A DNA stretch of 64,000 nucleotides from Mesaphorura yosii (lineage: Eukaryota; Arthropoda; Collembola; Poduromorpha; Tullbergiidae): the NCBI GenBank assembly GCA_009869945.1, contig WIXG01000022.1, positions 1 through 64,000 on the forward strand, read 5' to 3'. Shown in pieces: positions 1 through 9,300 of the stretch (position 1 is the stretch's first letter; every line of letters begins with the position of its first letter). Both the position numbers and the translations under genes were made by a program. Under the pieces are notes generated by a model, which searched no databases, was not told the origin of the DNA, and saw only the letters and a program-made list of their open reading frames with translations.

Positions 1-13
1 CCTCCTGTGCCAG
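1..13 (+). CDS. Possible 3' end of an upstream exon cut by the window edge
   Basis: The first 13 bases end in CCAG directly before GTAAGT, an ideal splice donor, so the window may open on the last bases of an exon of a gene lying to the left. No frame or product can be deduced from so few bases. Positions 14-781 hold no convincing gene; only short unsupported open frames are present, and the part just before 782 should contain the guanine deaminase promoter. Confidence 0.25.
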
Positions 14-781
14 GTAAGTGCCGAACAACTCACAGCCACGCACTCTCCATCAAAACAACACCACACATCAACCCGGCTTTCCATCTTTTACTTAATATTG
101 ATTGCACGCCAATTAATTAACTTCAATAATAAATACATAAATCCATGCGTAATGACTTACTACACAGTATTTTGCATTAATATTTTCGACTCTTGGAAAC
201 ATTCAGCAGTTATTAACGTTTTACAACGGTTTGTAATAGCAATGCATGTAATTCAATTGCAGATGCACGCGGATGCGTACATGATGTTCTCAGCATTTGA
301 AAGTTGTACAAAGAAGCTCGCGTTTGTGTTAAAGTTTTGGCTTTTATCTCCACGAATTTGATGCGATTGTCAATTCATGATAGAGAAATTGCGAAAATCT
401 GGTCAGTTCCGTTTAAGTCTTTTCTTCGAAGATATTTCCTTTGAATAACACGAACCAACCAAGTTAATCAATGCGCGAAAGACAGTTTCAGCCGGAGATG
501 GATGTGAAAATATGAAATGCCACAATGTTAAATTAATACTAATTAACCCTTCTGATTCCGATTCTAGCGTCGTAATTAGGATTCTCTTTAATCAACCAAA
601 GTGTAATTAATTAAGCACACTAATTGGACCACTACGCAGCATCTACAATGAAAGTTTAGTTGGGCCAACCACAAAAAGCGCGGCGTGCTGTCGACTGGAG
701 CTGAGTTTCCCAACACGTACGCGTGGCAGTTACTATCTACTGATGGTTTGGTAGTTTGTGCTCTCGTAAGACTTTATTACA

Positions 782-2810
782 ATGGCGGACAAGGGTCACC
801 ACGTCAAAGTTTGCAAGGAGAAATCCCGAGAACTTCAAGTCTATGTTGGCAACTATGTTCACTCAGAGAGCCTGGAAGCTCCGCTCGTTTGTGTTCAGAA
901 TGGTGTCATCGGAGTACAGAATGGAAATGTAAGTGTGACCAAAGACTTTGGAATGGGTGAGGCGAGCTTAAGATGATTTCCTGACGTCCGAATTTCTCGA
1001 CAGATTCTCTTCATCGACAAGAAGCCAAACCTGTCCGCATTGAAACAAAAGTACAAATTCGGAAATGACAAAATCCGGTCGCTCGGAAGCTCGTACGCTC
1101 TTTGCAGTGGTGTTAATGCGTCCCTGCTGTTCACCGAATTACTCGAATAATTTTGCAGGGAATTTCTCATGCCCGGATTCGTCGATGTGCATATTCATTG
1201 CGCTCAATGCCTCAATGCTGGTCTCGGAGTTTTGGGCCATGAGCAAGAATTGAGGGAATTGTTCAAGACATTCACCGTTGACTCCGAAATCAATTTTAAG
1301 GATCCAGTTCTGACCCGAGCTTGCTACAAGGACGTTGTGGTAAACGTTGCATAATTTAATCGCAAAGTGACAACGTGAGCCCTGTTTTCCATTTCGTAAG
1401 CCTTGTCGATTCACAGCAATCCACCCTGAACTATGGAATCACGACAGCCACATACTTTGCGTCAGTTTACCAGGAATCGTGCGAAATACTGGCAGACATT
1501 TGCGAGGAGCTTGGACAAAGGGCGTTCATTGGTAAGCTCTGCATAAACACGGTGTCCCCAAATGTGGACGAGACGAAGGACCCTTTGAGCCTGTCAATTG
1601 AGTCAACCGCCGACTGCCTGGCCAGTGCTGAGCTGTTCGTGCAAAATTCACTGGCGCGACAGGTATTACTTTTGTACACCGTTAAGAATTCAGGAAGGGT
1701 TGGCTATTCATTGTCATTGTTCTGCCATCCAGAGCTCTCTGGTTCATCCGATTATATCTCCAAAGTCAGCCTTGTCATGTACGGAAGATTTATTGCAGGG
1801 ACTTGGCAAAATTGCTGAAAAATACAATGTGCACATTCAGGCAAGCTGAGACTCAAGATTCGCAAGTCTGTCCTTTGAGACAAGTTTATTGCTCATACAT
1901 TACATTTTACTTCAATCCGACAGACTCATCTTTGCGAGTCTGAAGAGGACAACATTCGCGTCTTGGAACTCTTTCCTCAGCACATAAACTTCACTCAAAT
2001 CTACGAACAAACCGGACTGCTGACGAATAAGGTTCGTTTAAGTTTAAAATTCCGCTTCCTTATTGAAATGCATATTGTAAATTACCGTTTGATGTCCCTG
2101 TGACTTTTGGATAGTCTGTCATGGCCCATTGTATTCACATGACGGAGGAAGAGATCAATTTACTCAGCAAGCACGGGACGAATGTCGCACATTGCCCAAC
2201 CTCAAACATTCTGCATGAAAGAGGTTTGTGCCCGGTGCGGAAGTTCTTGAGTATGGGAATCAAGGTCGGACTCGGAACAAGTAAGCTCTTTAAATTTTAA
2301 TCTCAGTATGTGTATGATGAATGGGCGCCTAAGAATTTTGTGCCTTAGACGTCTCGGCTGCATTCAGTGCCTCAATGCTGCAGACAATCCGACACGCAAT
2401 TTTAACTTCCAAAATAATCAGAATTATCAACTTTGAGAACAAACCATTGACATTTGAAGACGCATTTTACCTTGGAACACTTGGAGGAGCAGAAGGTAAA
2501 AGCTTAGGGAAAATTTTTTGCTTCTCAGGAGAAAGTGTACTATATCCGAGTTAAGTGTAATCAATTTGTTTTAGTTCTTTCCATTCAGAACACAACCGGA
2601 AATTTCGAAGTGGGAAAGTCCTTTGATGCGTTGAAAATAAATACATCTTCGATCGGATCCGCCATTTCGCTTCTTAATCGGGAAAGTCTCAAGGAGAAGC
2701 TTCAAAAGTTCCTAATGCTAGGCGATCAGAGAAACATAATCGCCGTGTACGTGCAGGGCAGAAAAGTTAGTCATAATTTGGACAGACGTCGATTTTGTAA
2801 AATTGTGTGA
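782..2810 (+). CDS. GDA: Guanine deaminase (amidohydrolase superfamily), nine exons, variant active site
   Basis: The family converts guanine to xanthine in purine catabolism, normally as a cytosolic zinc enzyme. Exons: 782-928, 1004-1092, 1159-1339, 1417-1662, 1733-1840, 1924-2031, 2115-2280, 2349-2495, 2575-2810. Together they give 475 aa (human enzyme about 454). The start has A at -3 and G at +4. Family landmarks in order: MPGFVDVHIHCAQ (HxH zinc ligands, residues 90 and 92, with Q95), NYGITTATYFA, GQRAFIGK, HIQ-THLCESE (H259, E262), MAHC (H298), GLGT-NVS (348-351), TLGGAE, GNFEVGKSFDA and the C-terminal VYVQGRK. The Asp normally found in GLGTD is Asn349, from a codon split across an intron, and the usual PRF triplet is PKS (231-233). 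The intron at 1841-1923 is GC-AG; the others are GT-AG and 64-83 bp long. The last exon is read through to TGA at 2808; a further exon after AAA at 2765 cannot be excluded. Confidence 0.93.
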
Positions 2811-2884
2811 ATTTAAAATTCGTGAATTTGAGTTATTTCTGATTAAAGTTAATTGTAAACGTATTTAGTGTGGCAAGCATTTTC

Positions 2885-2890
2885 AATAAA
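2885..2890 (+). terminator. Polyadenylation signal of the guanine deaminase gene
   Basis: AATAAA lies 75 bases after the inferred stop codon of the deaminase, a normal position for a poly(A) signal. No other good candidate is closer, apart from ATTAAA near 2843. Confidence 0.5.
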
Positions 2891-3821
2891 CAGCTGCCTG
2901 TTCACAGCCAAAGGAGTTTGGTGGCATAGCTTTTATTCATCAACTCAAGTGAATCTTGCCTGCAAATCTCAGTGTCGCGTTCGAGATTTCCTTCTGCTTG
3001 CAATGTGCGCCTTCGAGATTTTTGGAATGGTAGTCATACATCTGAAATTTTTGCCTCGTTTATGCCATACCATAAACAAGCCTTCTTCCGCTATATGATG
3101 TCAATGATCATGCTATTTTAGCAATGATTTAAACGATGCAGTGACTATCGACGCCACAAATTATTACAGAGGCCAATTGAGCGACCGTCATTGCGTTATT
3201 CGACTTTGAATGTTAGATAGCAAACCATGCATAACAAGCTGGCATTCAAGTTCATCTAGAATCTCTAGTATCCCTGCCGGAATCAAAGTTTGCTTCCAAA
3301 AAATTACAGTGAACGGACGAAATATGCTGTCTTCTTTTGCTCCTGCTGTTGTTCCTTCAGAAGTTTCGTTCACTTTAGAGGTAGGATTATCCTTTTTGTA
3401 TGCTGTACAAGTGTAGGTGGAGCTTCAACTAGGACTGCATGAAAATACAAAAAGGTACTAAAGAACGAATATGAGAATAAGTTGCACGAGTTACGACGTT
3501 TCTTCCAATCGTGGAAAAAACAACCTGCATTACATCTCCTTTGGGTCGTGTCTGTTTTTGGTGTATTACCCTAAACTGATGGATTTTGTTGGATGATCTT
3601 TCATCCTTCCCAAAACCAAAACCAAGTTTTGCACCCAGCATCATTGTTTCTGTACGAAATTCATGCATTATGCTATTATGATGAGATTTTCGTAAATTCA
3701 TATTTAGTCTCTTGCGAAATCTTTGCTTATACTTATTCCACGTCAATCCTGGTGACAGTAATGATCGAAGCATTCCTCTTGAAGGCCTGACACTCACCTA
3801 AACGTAACTAACACGCAAAAG
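2891..3821. other. Unresolved stretch with open frames on both strands
   Basis: Several medium open frames lie here: one at 3210-3416 on + that runs into a GAG|GTAGGA donor-like site, and one of 122 codons at 3429-3797 on - bounded by TTTAG and CAG|GTT splice-like sites. No frame matches a family I recognise. On the + strand the apparent coding stretches change frame without introns of plausible length. It may be the body of the gene whose end lies at 3957-4098, a decayed copy of it, or non-coding DNA. Confidence 0.3.
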
Positions 3822-4098
3822 TTGTAGATCTTGGACTTATCATCTCGTAAGTACTTTTCTATCGTTGATTTTGAAACAAGAAAGTGTCTTCGTTTCGTTG
3901 TCTCGTGGAAAATAGAGCGAATTTAAAAATTAATTTTGAATCTTGGTTTGTTTTAGCACAAAGGTTTTTGTACAACGCCAACTGACCGAGCTGAAAACGA
4001 AGTACATATCCGCAGCCAACAGGTAAGTAGTAAACACTTGTGCTGTCGTAATATAGGCAGTAAGGCATACGCAATCGCTTAATTTCAGTGAAACGTAA
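3822..4098 (+). CDS. 3' terminal exons of an unrecognised gene
   Basis: An exon at 3957-4022 has a strong acceptor (TTTGTTTTAG) and an ideal donor (CAG|GTAAGT). A 66-bp intron and a second good acceptor (TTAATTTCAG) lead to a last piece at 4089-4098 ending in TAA. The reading KVFVQRQLTELKTKYIS followed by AANSET is lysine-rich and amphipathic. A preceding short exon (about 3822-3846), ending in TC before GTAAGT, joins in phase and would add VDLGLIIS. I do not recognise the protein. The exon and intron sizes match the neighbouring deaminase gene, and all splice sites point to the + strand. The rest of the gene, upstream, is unresolved and may be decayed. Confidence 0.4.
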
Positions 4099-4112
4099 AA
4101 AGACAGCCTTCC

Positions 4113-4118
4113 AATAAA
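4113..4118 (+). terminator. Polyadenylation signal for the 3957-4098 exons
   Basis: AATAAA begins 15 bases after the TAA stop of the spliced terminal exons, which supports a transcript ending here on the + strand. Confidence 0.35.
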
Positions 4119-4939
4119 TCTAATATAAAATCTGTCTTTACTGAAATGAAGAAAGCTACATTTCACACTTTAGTCGGGATTCAGACTCCACCGAAACCGG
4201 ATAGCAATTATGCTGTATCCATGATGGCGTCCGTTTTCGGGTGTCTCAAAATTCATTTCTGTAATAACTGTACCACGGAATGCTATTCAAGCGGACACTT
4301 ATCGCAATGATCGTTTAGCATAATGAAAAAGGATTACGACCACTAAACCTCAAAATGGAATTAGCCAATTACGGCTTGATTTACAAGCCAGCTTGGCGAG
4401 CGAGCGTGGTAAAGTTTATGAATCATTAACATATTATGACCATTTCGCATTGTCTCGTGTCTTCCCGTTCCCCTCGCTGTATATCATACTGCGTGCGCTG
4501 CGCTTAATGTTTGGTCATTGCTTGAATTTACTATTCCACTATTCATAATAATGCATCCTTCGCAATAATGGCTCGTAACCATTATTTCAGAAAAACCGTA
4601 ACGTGTGGTGCGGTTTGTTCTTGTAATTGTCTGAAATGAAACACATTACGTTGGGAAATTACACAAGCACACAATTAACTTATGTATTATACATGTTGCA
4701 TTACATTCTCAAATGGCAATTTGGTAATTGGCGTTCGCGATACAGATTCTGAAAGTTTCTTTCATTTCTAAGTTAAGCTTCGCCGAAGGTGGCTCCACAG
4801 CAATAATTAGTATTTTTTTTACAGCCGACATGAAACATTTAACATGAAATCATAATTAAATGCAATTATGAACGATAATAATAATAGCAAAGAGCTTCTT
4901 TACTTTGCTCCGAAATCGCACAACCGCCACTTGCCATAT
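4119..4939. other. Non-coding stretch, nothing recognised
   Basis: AT-rich sequence with no supported reading frame, RNA gene or repeat on either strand. Confidence 0.5.
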
Positions 4940-5160
4940 TTATTTTAATAGCAAATATATCCCAAACCCTATAGGTTTCGTGAAAGTTTGGTCGAACTCC
5001 AGAATTTCGCCCCACTCTATTTCGGTTGAACTTACATCCAGAACTGGTCGTATGCGTATGGTTTCTCGGTCCTGCTTTCCATTGTCCATATCTTGTGCAT
5101 TCAGAATAAGAAGACGATCAATCAACTTGAAATGACGGAACTGAGTGACATATTCAGCTT
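4940..5160 (-). mobile_element. Possible piggyBac-like transposase fragment
   Basis: On the - strand an open frame reads FRHFKLIDRLLILNA, then DRETIRIRPVLD, then WGEILEFDQTFTKPIGFGI. The order and spacing resemble piggyBac transposases, where a DRxxKIRPLxD motif precedes a block of the form WKGRLSFxQYxPxKPxxFGIK. The stretch between the two motifs is much shorter than in intact elements, so this would be an internally deleted relic. A good donor (GAT|GTAAGT) after RPVLD and an acceptor-like CAG before FRHF would equally suit a host exon. No terminal repeats or TTAA duplications were found. Confidence 0.27.
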
Positions 5161-5239
5161 GTTCCGTATACTGTGACTGTACCGACAATGAGCATGATAA
5201 TTCAGCTTCATTGCATGTGGCAAGCCTAATGCTACACAC

Positions 5240-6103
5240 TTTTTAATACAACTATCTTGTCAGGTATCGTATTTCTTGTATCTCAATTATTAGTGTTTAC
5301 TCGTGCTGTCAGATTCTATTATAAAGATCCTGCCAAGTCCAGTTTCAATTTCAATTACCTCTTCATCTGAGCTATTCATCCCTCTCAATCCTCAAAGCAA
5401 CGAACAACAAATACAGTAGCAAATGCCTTATAAGTACTGTCTGCTGCCGGTGTCAGTGACGCAGTCAATTTGACTGACAGACGGGGAGGTTTGTGCATTT
5501 CCTCGATTTGTCAGAAGATATGAAGATAAATTACCTGAAAATATTTTACTGTACTAAATCTCAGACAGAATAGACACAATGTAAGCGGTACACCAAGTAC
5601 AAATTTAAGATACAACGCGTATGTAGGCAAAGCATAAACAAAGACAATTTATTTCTCTTTAATAATCCAATAAAACTATCAACTCCTTTATCAGTCTCTC
5701 GGATCGAGTAATTTATACCCAAATCCCTCTGTTTGACTCTAAACGTATTTTACAACCTCACCTTTTCACACATTAGGGAAACCAAAGTGCGCGTGACTTT
5801 TCATTGAGTAGCCATAAATTTCTTTCACAGTTTTAAGCAGTGAGGAGCTAATTTTACACACATGGCGATCAGCATATCATTTGTCATTTAGTTAATGCTG
5901 TACAATTTTAACGGATGAATTTAGAGAAGGTCAACAGATTAACTCGTTAAATGATCAACGATAAATGCTTCGACAAGTTGGCTATCTCATCTAATCTGCC
6001 CTTGCTTGCTATCTGCTCTGCGCATAAAGTTACTGTTGAAACGAGTAGCAGAAATGAGCGGTAGCTAGTTAAAGGGAAGGCTGAGGCGCTGAACTGGTCA
6101 TTC
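5240..6103. other. Gene-free stretch upstream of a promoter
   Basis: No supported gene, RNA or repeat is visible on either strand. The right end leads into the TATA/Inr promoter at 6104. Confidence 0.5.
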
Positions 6104-6139
6104 ATAAAAGAGAAATTCCAACTACAACTTGAGTCAGTT
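6104..6139 (+). promoter_or_regulatory. TATA/Inr core promoter
   Basis: A TATA-like box (CATAAAAG, 6103-6110) and an initiator matching the arthropod consensus (TCAGTT, 6134-6139) stand at the canonical distance. Taking the Inr A at 6136 as +1, the TATA box starts at about -32. The predicted 5' UTR is about 94 bases and leads to an ATG in excellent context at 6230. Confidence 0.45.
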
Positions 6140-6229
6140 TGTGAGAATCGTTGGACGGGACGAGTAATCAGTTGCGAGATAAGTAAAAGTGAAGTGTCGC
6201 TGTGATTGCATTGCCGCCTTCGCGACGCG

Positions 6230-6326
6230 ATGGAAGACGGTCAGATAAGATTGGTCAAAAATATCGCGATTGTGTGGGATTGCATGGAGAATTCTGACAG
6301 ACTCACATCGGATATCACAAATTGCC
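6230..6326 (+). CDS. Short first coding exon of an unassigned gene, possibly MADF-like
   Basis: An ATG in strong context (GACGCGATGG) opens 32 codons ending at an excellent donor (TGCC|GTAAGC, splice phase 1). The peptide starts MEDGQIRLVKNIAIVWD. The pattern I-x-LV-x5-VWD, followed by a polar stretch, is reminiscent of the first helix of MADF DNA-binding domains (LIxLVxxxPxLWD); this is a weak likeness, not an identification. The next exon was not found: the nearest acceptor (6394) closes the frame within eight codons. A phase-matched 27-base exon at 7091-7117, with a good acceptor and a GTACGA donor, is possible. The phase also fits the second coding exon of Abd-B at 42963. Confidence 0.42.
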
Positions 6327-9300
6327 GTAAGCCATTTTTGTATTTATCGAGTATCGGATTGAAAGCGATATAGGAATCCAATTTCTACGTACAGAAAGTA
6401 CTGTGAAATCCTTATAAGACTCAAGTGTCTCCTTTCGTGTCTGAAAGCAAAGTACCGCACCTCGAAGTACTTTCACCCCCTAAACATTTTGGCCAGCTAT
6501 CCAAAAGACTGCCTTACAGCGACTGATCTCACGAAAAGTATTGTCGTAAACTTTATGCCATTAACTTTCTCCACGCTTCAGGATATAAAAACAACTTGAA
6601 TGCAGCCCAAGTGTTCAGCCACGCCAATATTTCAAAATGAGTGGCTAATAAGAAGAATTCTTGCATGAAATTGTATAAAATAAAATTGTATGGGATGTTT
6701 TCATAAAAGCGAAAACACGAAAGTGTCATAAAATGCCGAAAATCACGAGCTTAACGGTATTAGCGGTGCATGTGTGCATGGAAAAGCGACCTTTGTTGAA
6801 TTGCAAATATATAATGAAATGACAATTCGCATTCGTGTTTTCTGATTCATCTTTCCGAAATAAAATACTAAATGGCAGTTGTAATAAAGCGTCAATGTAG
6901 GTCTAATATAAGAAATATACGACCGTATAGGTCAGAGAAGAGGTGGATGTTTTACACATTGCGTGAGCCATATTCCCATTTTTTTTTTTGCACATATGCC
7001 GTTCGTTCGTTTTTCTTATTTTATGTGACAATTTTCAGGATAGACTTTCCATTTGACGACAAATTGTGACTACATTTTCTGTTATTTCAGCTGCAAGCAG
7101 TATTTTTATGGGCGGAGGTACGAATTTCGAATTTATTAAACTGATGACAGCAGGGAGATCATATTTCTGGCCATTTTATATCTCAAGACTCCTACTTGGG
7201 CAATGAAACCTGAATAGTTCTAAGCTTTCAAAATTTTAACATTTGCTCCAGAGATGAAAGAAATCGCTCCACTCATTTCCTATAATTTTGAAACTGATAG
7301 GGTGTAAGGTCAAAATTATGAACATGATCCCTGCGTCTACGAACTCACATTCAATCGCTGTTATGCTCGTTTGTCACAATTCGAACTTTAGGTCAAGCCA
7401 GGCAAACTTTGCAATGGCGGACCCAGGAAGAGGTCGCTTTTAGTATTCAAATCTCCCACTCAAGTCATTTTCGTTTATTTTGTGGCTTTAAGTCAAAATC
7501 ATGAAAAAATTGTGGTTTGCAGTACAAAAACGTTATACCAGAACACAAGTGCTTCGAAAGCACTCAAATCTTCAAGACATAAAAATTACTTTGTTGTAAA
7601 TTATGGGTACTTAAAAACTTTGTAGGTACTTCTTATTTTTTAGTACGAGATAAATATAATGAGCAACTTTTTCAGCCAAAATGGGCACTATAAAACATGC
7701 ATGGTTTATGAGAAAACGGAACTCGAAACACATAAAGTTGTATCTTGGATTGAGTTGAGGTCGACCAACTCTCAGCAAAATTGCGGAGACGGCGTGCCAT
7801 CAAAAACCAAACGACTGGACTTAAGTGCACGCTTGACTTCTTTGCACTGCGCACATGTGCTTGTAATTATAGTTTTGAAATTAGTATTTTTAACTCTTTT
7901 GACTTCACTGCAACAAAGTTTCAAAATTTGGGAAGATGTTTCGTCTTTTTATTTGCTCGTAAAACTAAAAGTAGAAAATTAGATACTTTTTTGAGAAGAT
8001 GAGCCAAGTTCAGAGATAAGTTTTATTTTATGGCAGTTTAGGTGGGATGAATCGTTTCGTTCCTTGAAAGGTGCGTCTTCGGTCTTCTCGACATGCAGTA
8101 CGAACGAAGGGTGAGTTCTGTTGGTTGATGCTTGCCGTGTTAGAAATCGTTTAATGCACGATGGAATAGTGAAATGAAGAGTGGAGCGGAGATCGCCAAG
8201 CCCAAAACAAACTAAAAAGGGCATTTCATGTAGGCAGTGTTGGTTAGAAAATATCCATGATGGTTTCCCGTCTCCCATCGCATTGGTGAGAAACTCATTT
8301 CGAAAACATGGGTGAAGGCATAAATTTAAGAATTGTGACACTTTACGACTGAAACAAGTTTGCAGGGAGCATGCACGAAACATTTTGTCGGATGCTCGTT
8401 AAGCTGTGATCCCTCTCCTTCCTTTTCTCAATTCAACCTGGAAGGGTGAGATGACAAGAGGGGATGAGATTCGATTCAGTCTCTCCGTTGTGGTACCCTG
8501 GCACAATCATACAGTGAGCTCATACGTGAGATCTTTCCTTCAGATTACAAAGCGTCAGTCAGATAGGTCCTTGGTACAAGCCCGGTTACTTGAATTAATC
8601 TTATGCAATCCGAACATAAGATCGCAGAGATCGAGCAATCTCCTTCATCTTCATATTATGCGTATGCAAGTCCGAATCTTTCGGGTACATACGATATTAT
8701 TCTCGTATTTATGGTATTTTCTTCAAGTTGATAGTCAGGTTGTATAGAAACACGATGCACACAATAAGGTTCTTGATTGCCAGCTCGTGTCACTTTTATG
8801 CTTGACACTTCTTTAAGATCTCATTGCAGTGCAATAAACTTTGACATAACATATTTGCGAATGCGCTCCGGATTTTATGGCACTTGTCTGCAAAATTATT
8901 TTCTGCATTTTTGTAAAAGCATAAATCACAACTAAAGATTTTTTACATTGTACCATAAAACCAAGAGAGAGGCAGCAAGAAGGCCAAGGGTTAAAAATGA
9001 GTTGGTGGTCGGATTCAAAATGACTGAAGAAAGGAATTCTTCCAGTTGCAGTTGAAACTGTCGGAATACTCTCGGTGCCATCTCTGACGCGCTTTCTCTA
9101 CTTCCTAATGCATTCATTGTTGGAAGGATGAACAAAGAACCCATGCGAGATGTCATGTTAGGTTGGGAGGCAGAGATTACGTTGTGAAGTTTACGAATCC
9201 TTCAACATGCACCAGGCTATGAACGGTTTGTAAAAGCAGTTTTACAACAGTCATCGAATTCGTCGTTTACAAAAGGACGCAGACTTCTTTATTCGAGACT

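Noticed and set aside
3429-3797. 122-codon frame on the - strand with splice-like ends
   Set aside because: Not called as a gene because stronger splice sites nearby point to the + strand and no family is recognised. It is kept only as part of the unresolved stretch.
8544-8686. Possible exon after a good acceptor (TCTTTCCTTCAG)
   Set aside because: In the phase needed to continue from the exon at 6230 it meets a stop at once, and the other frames have no partner.
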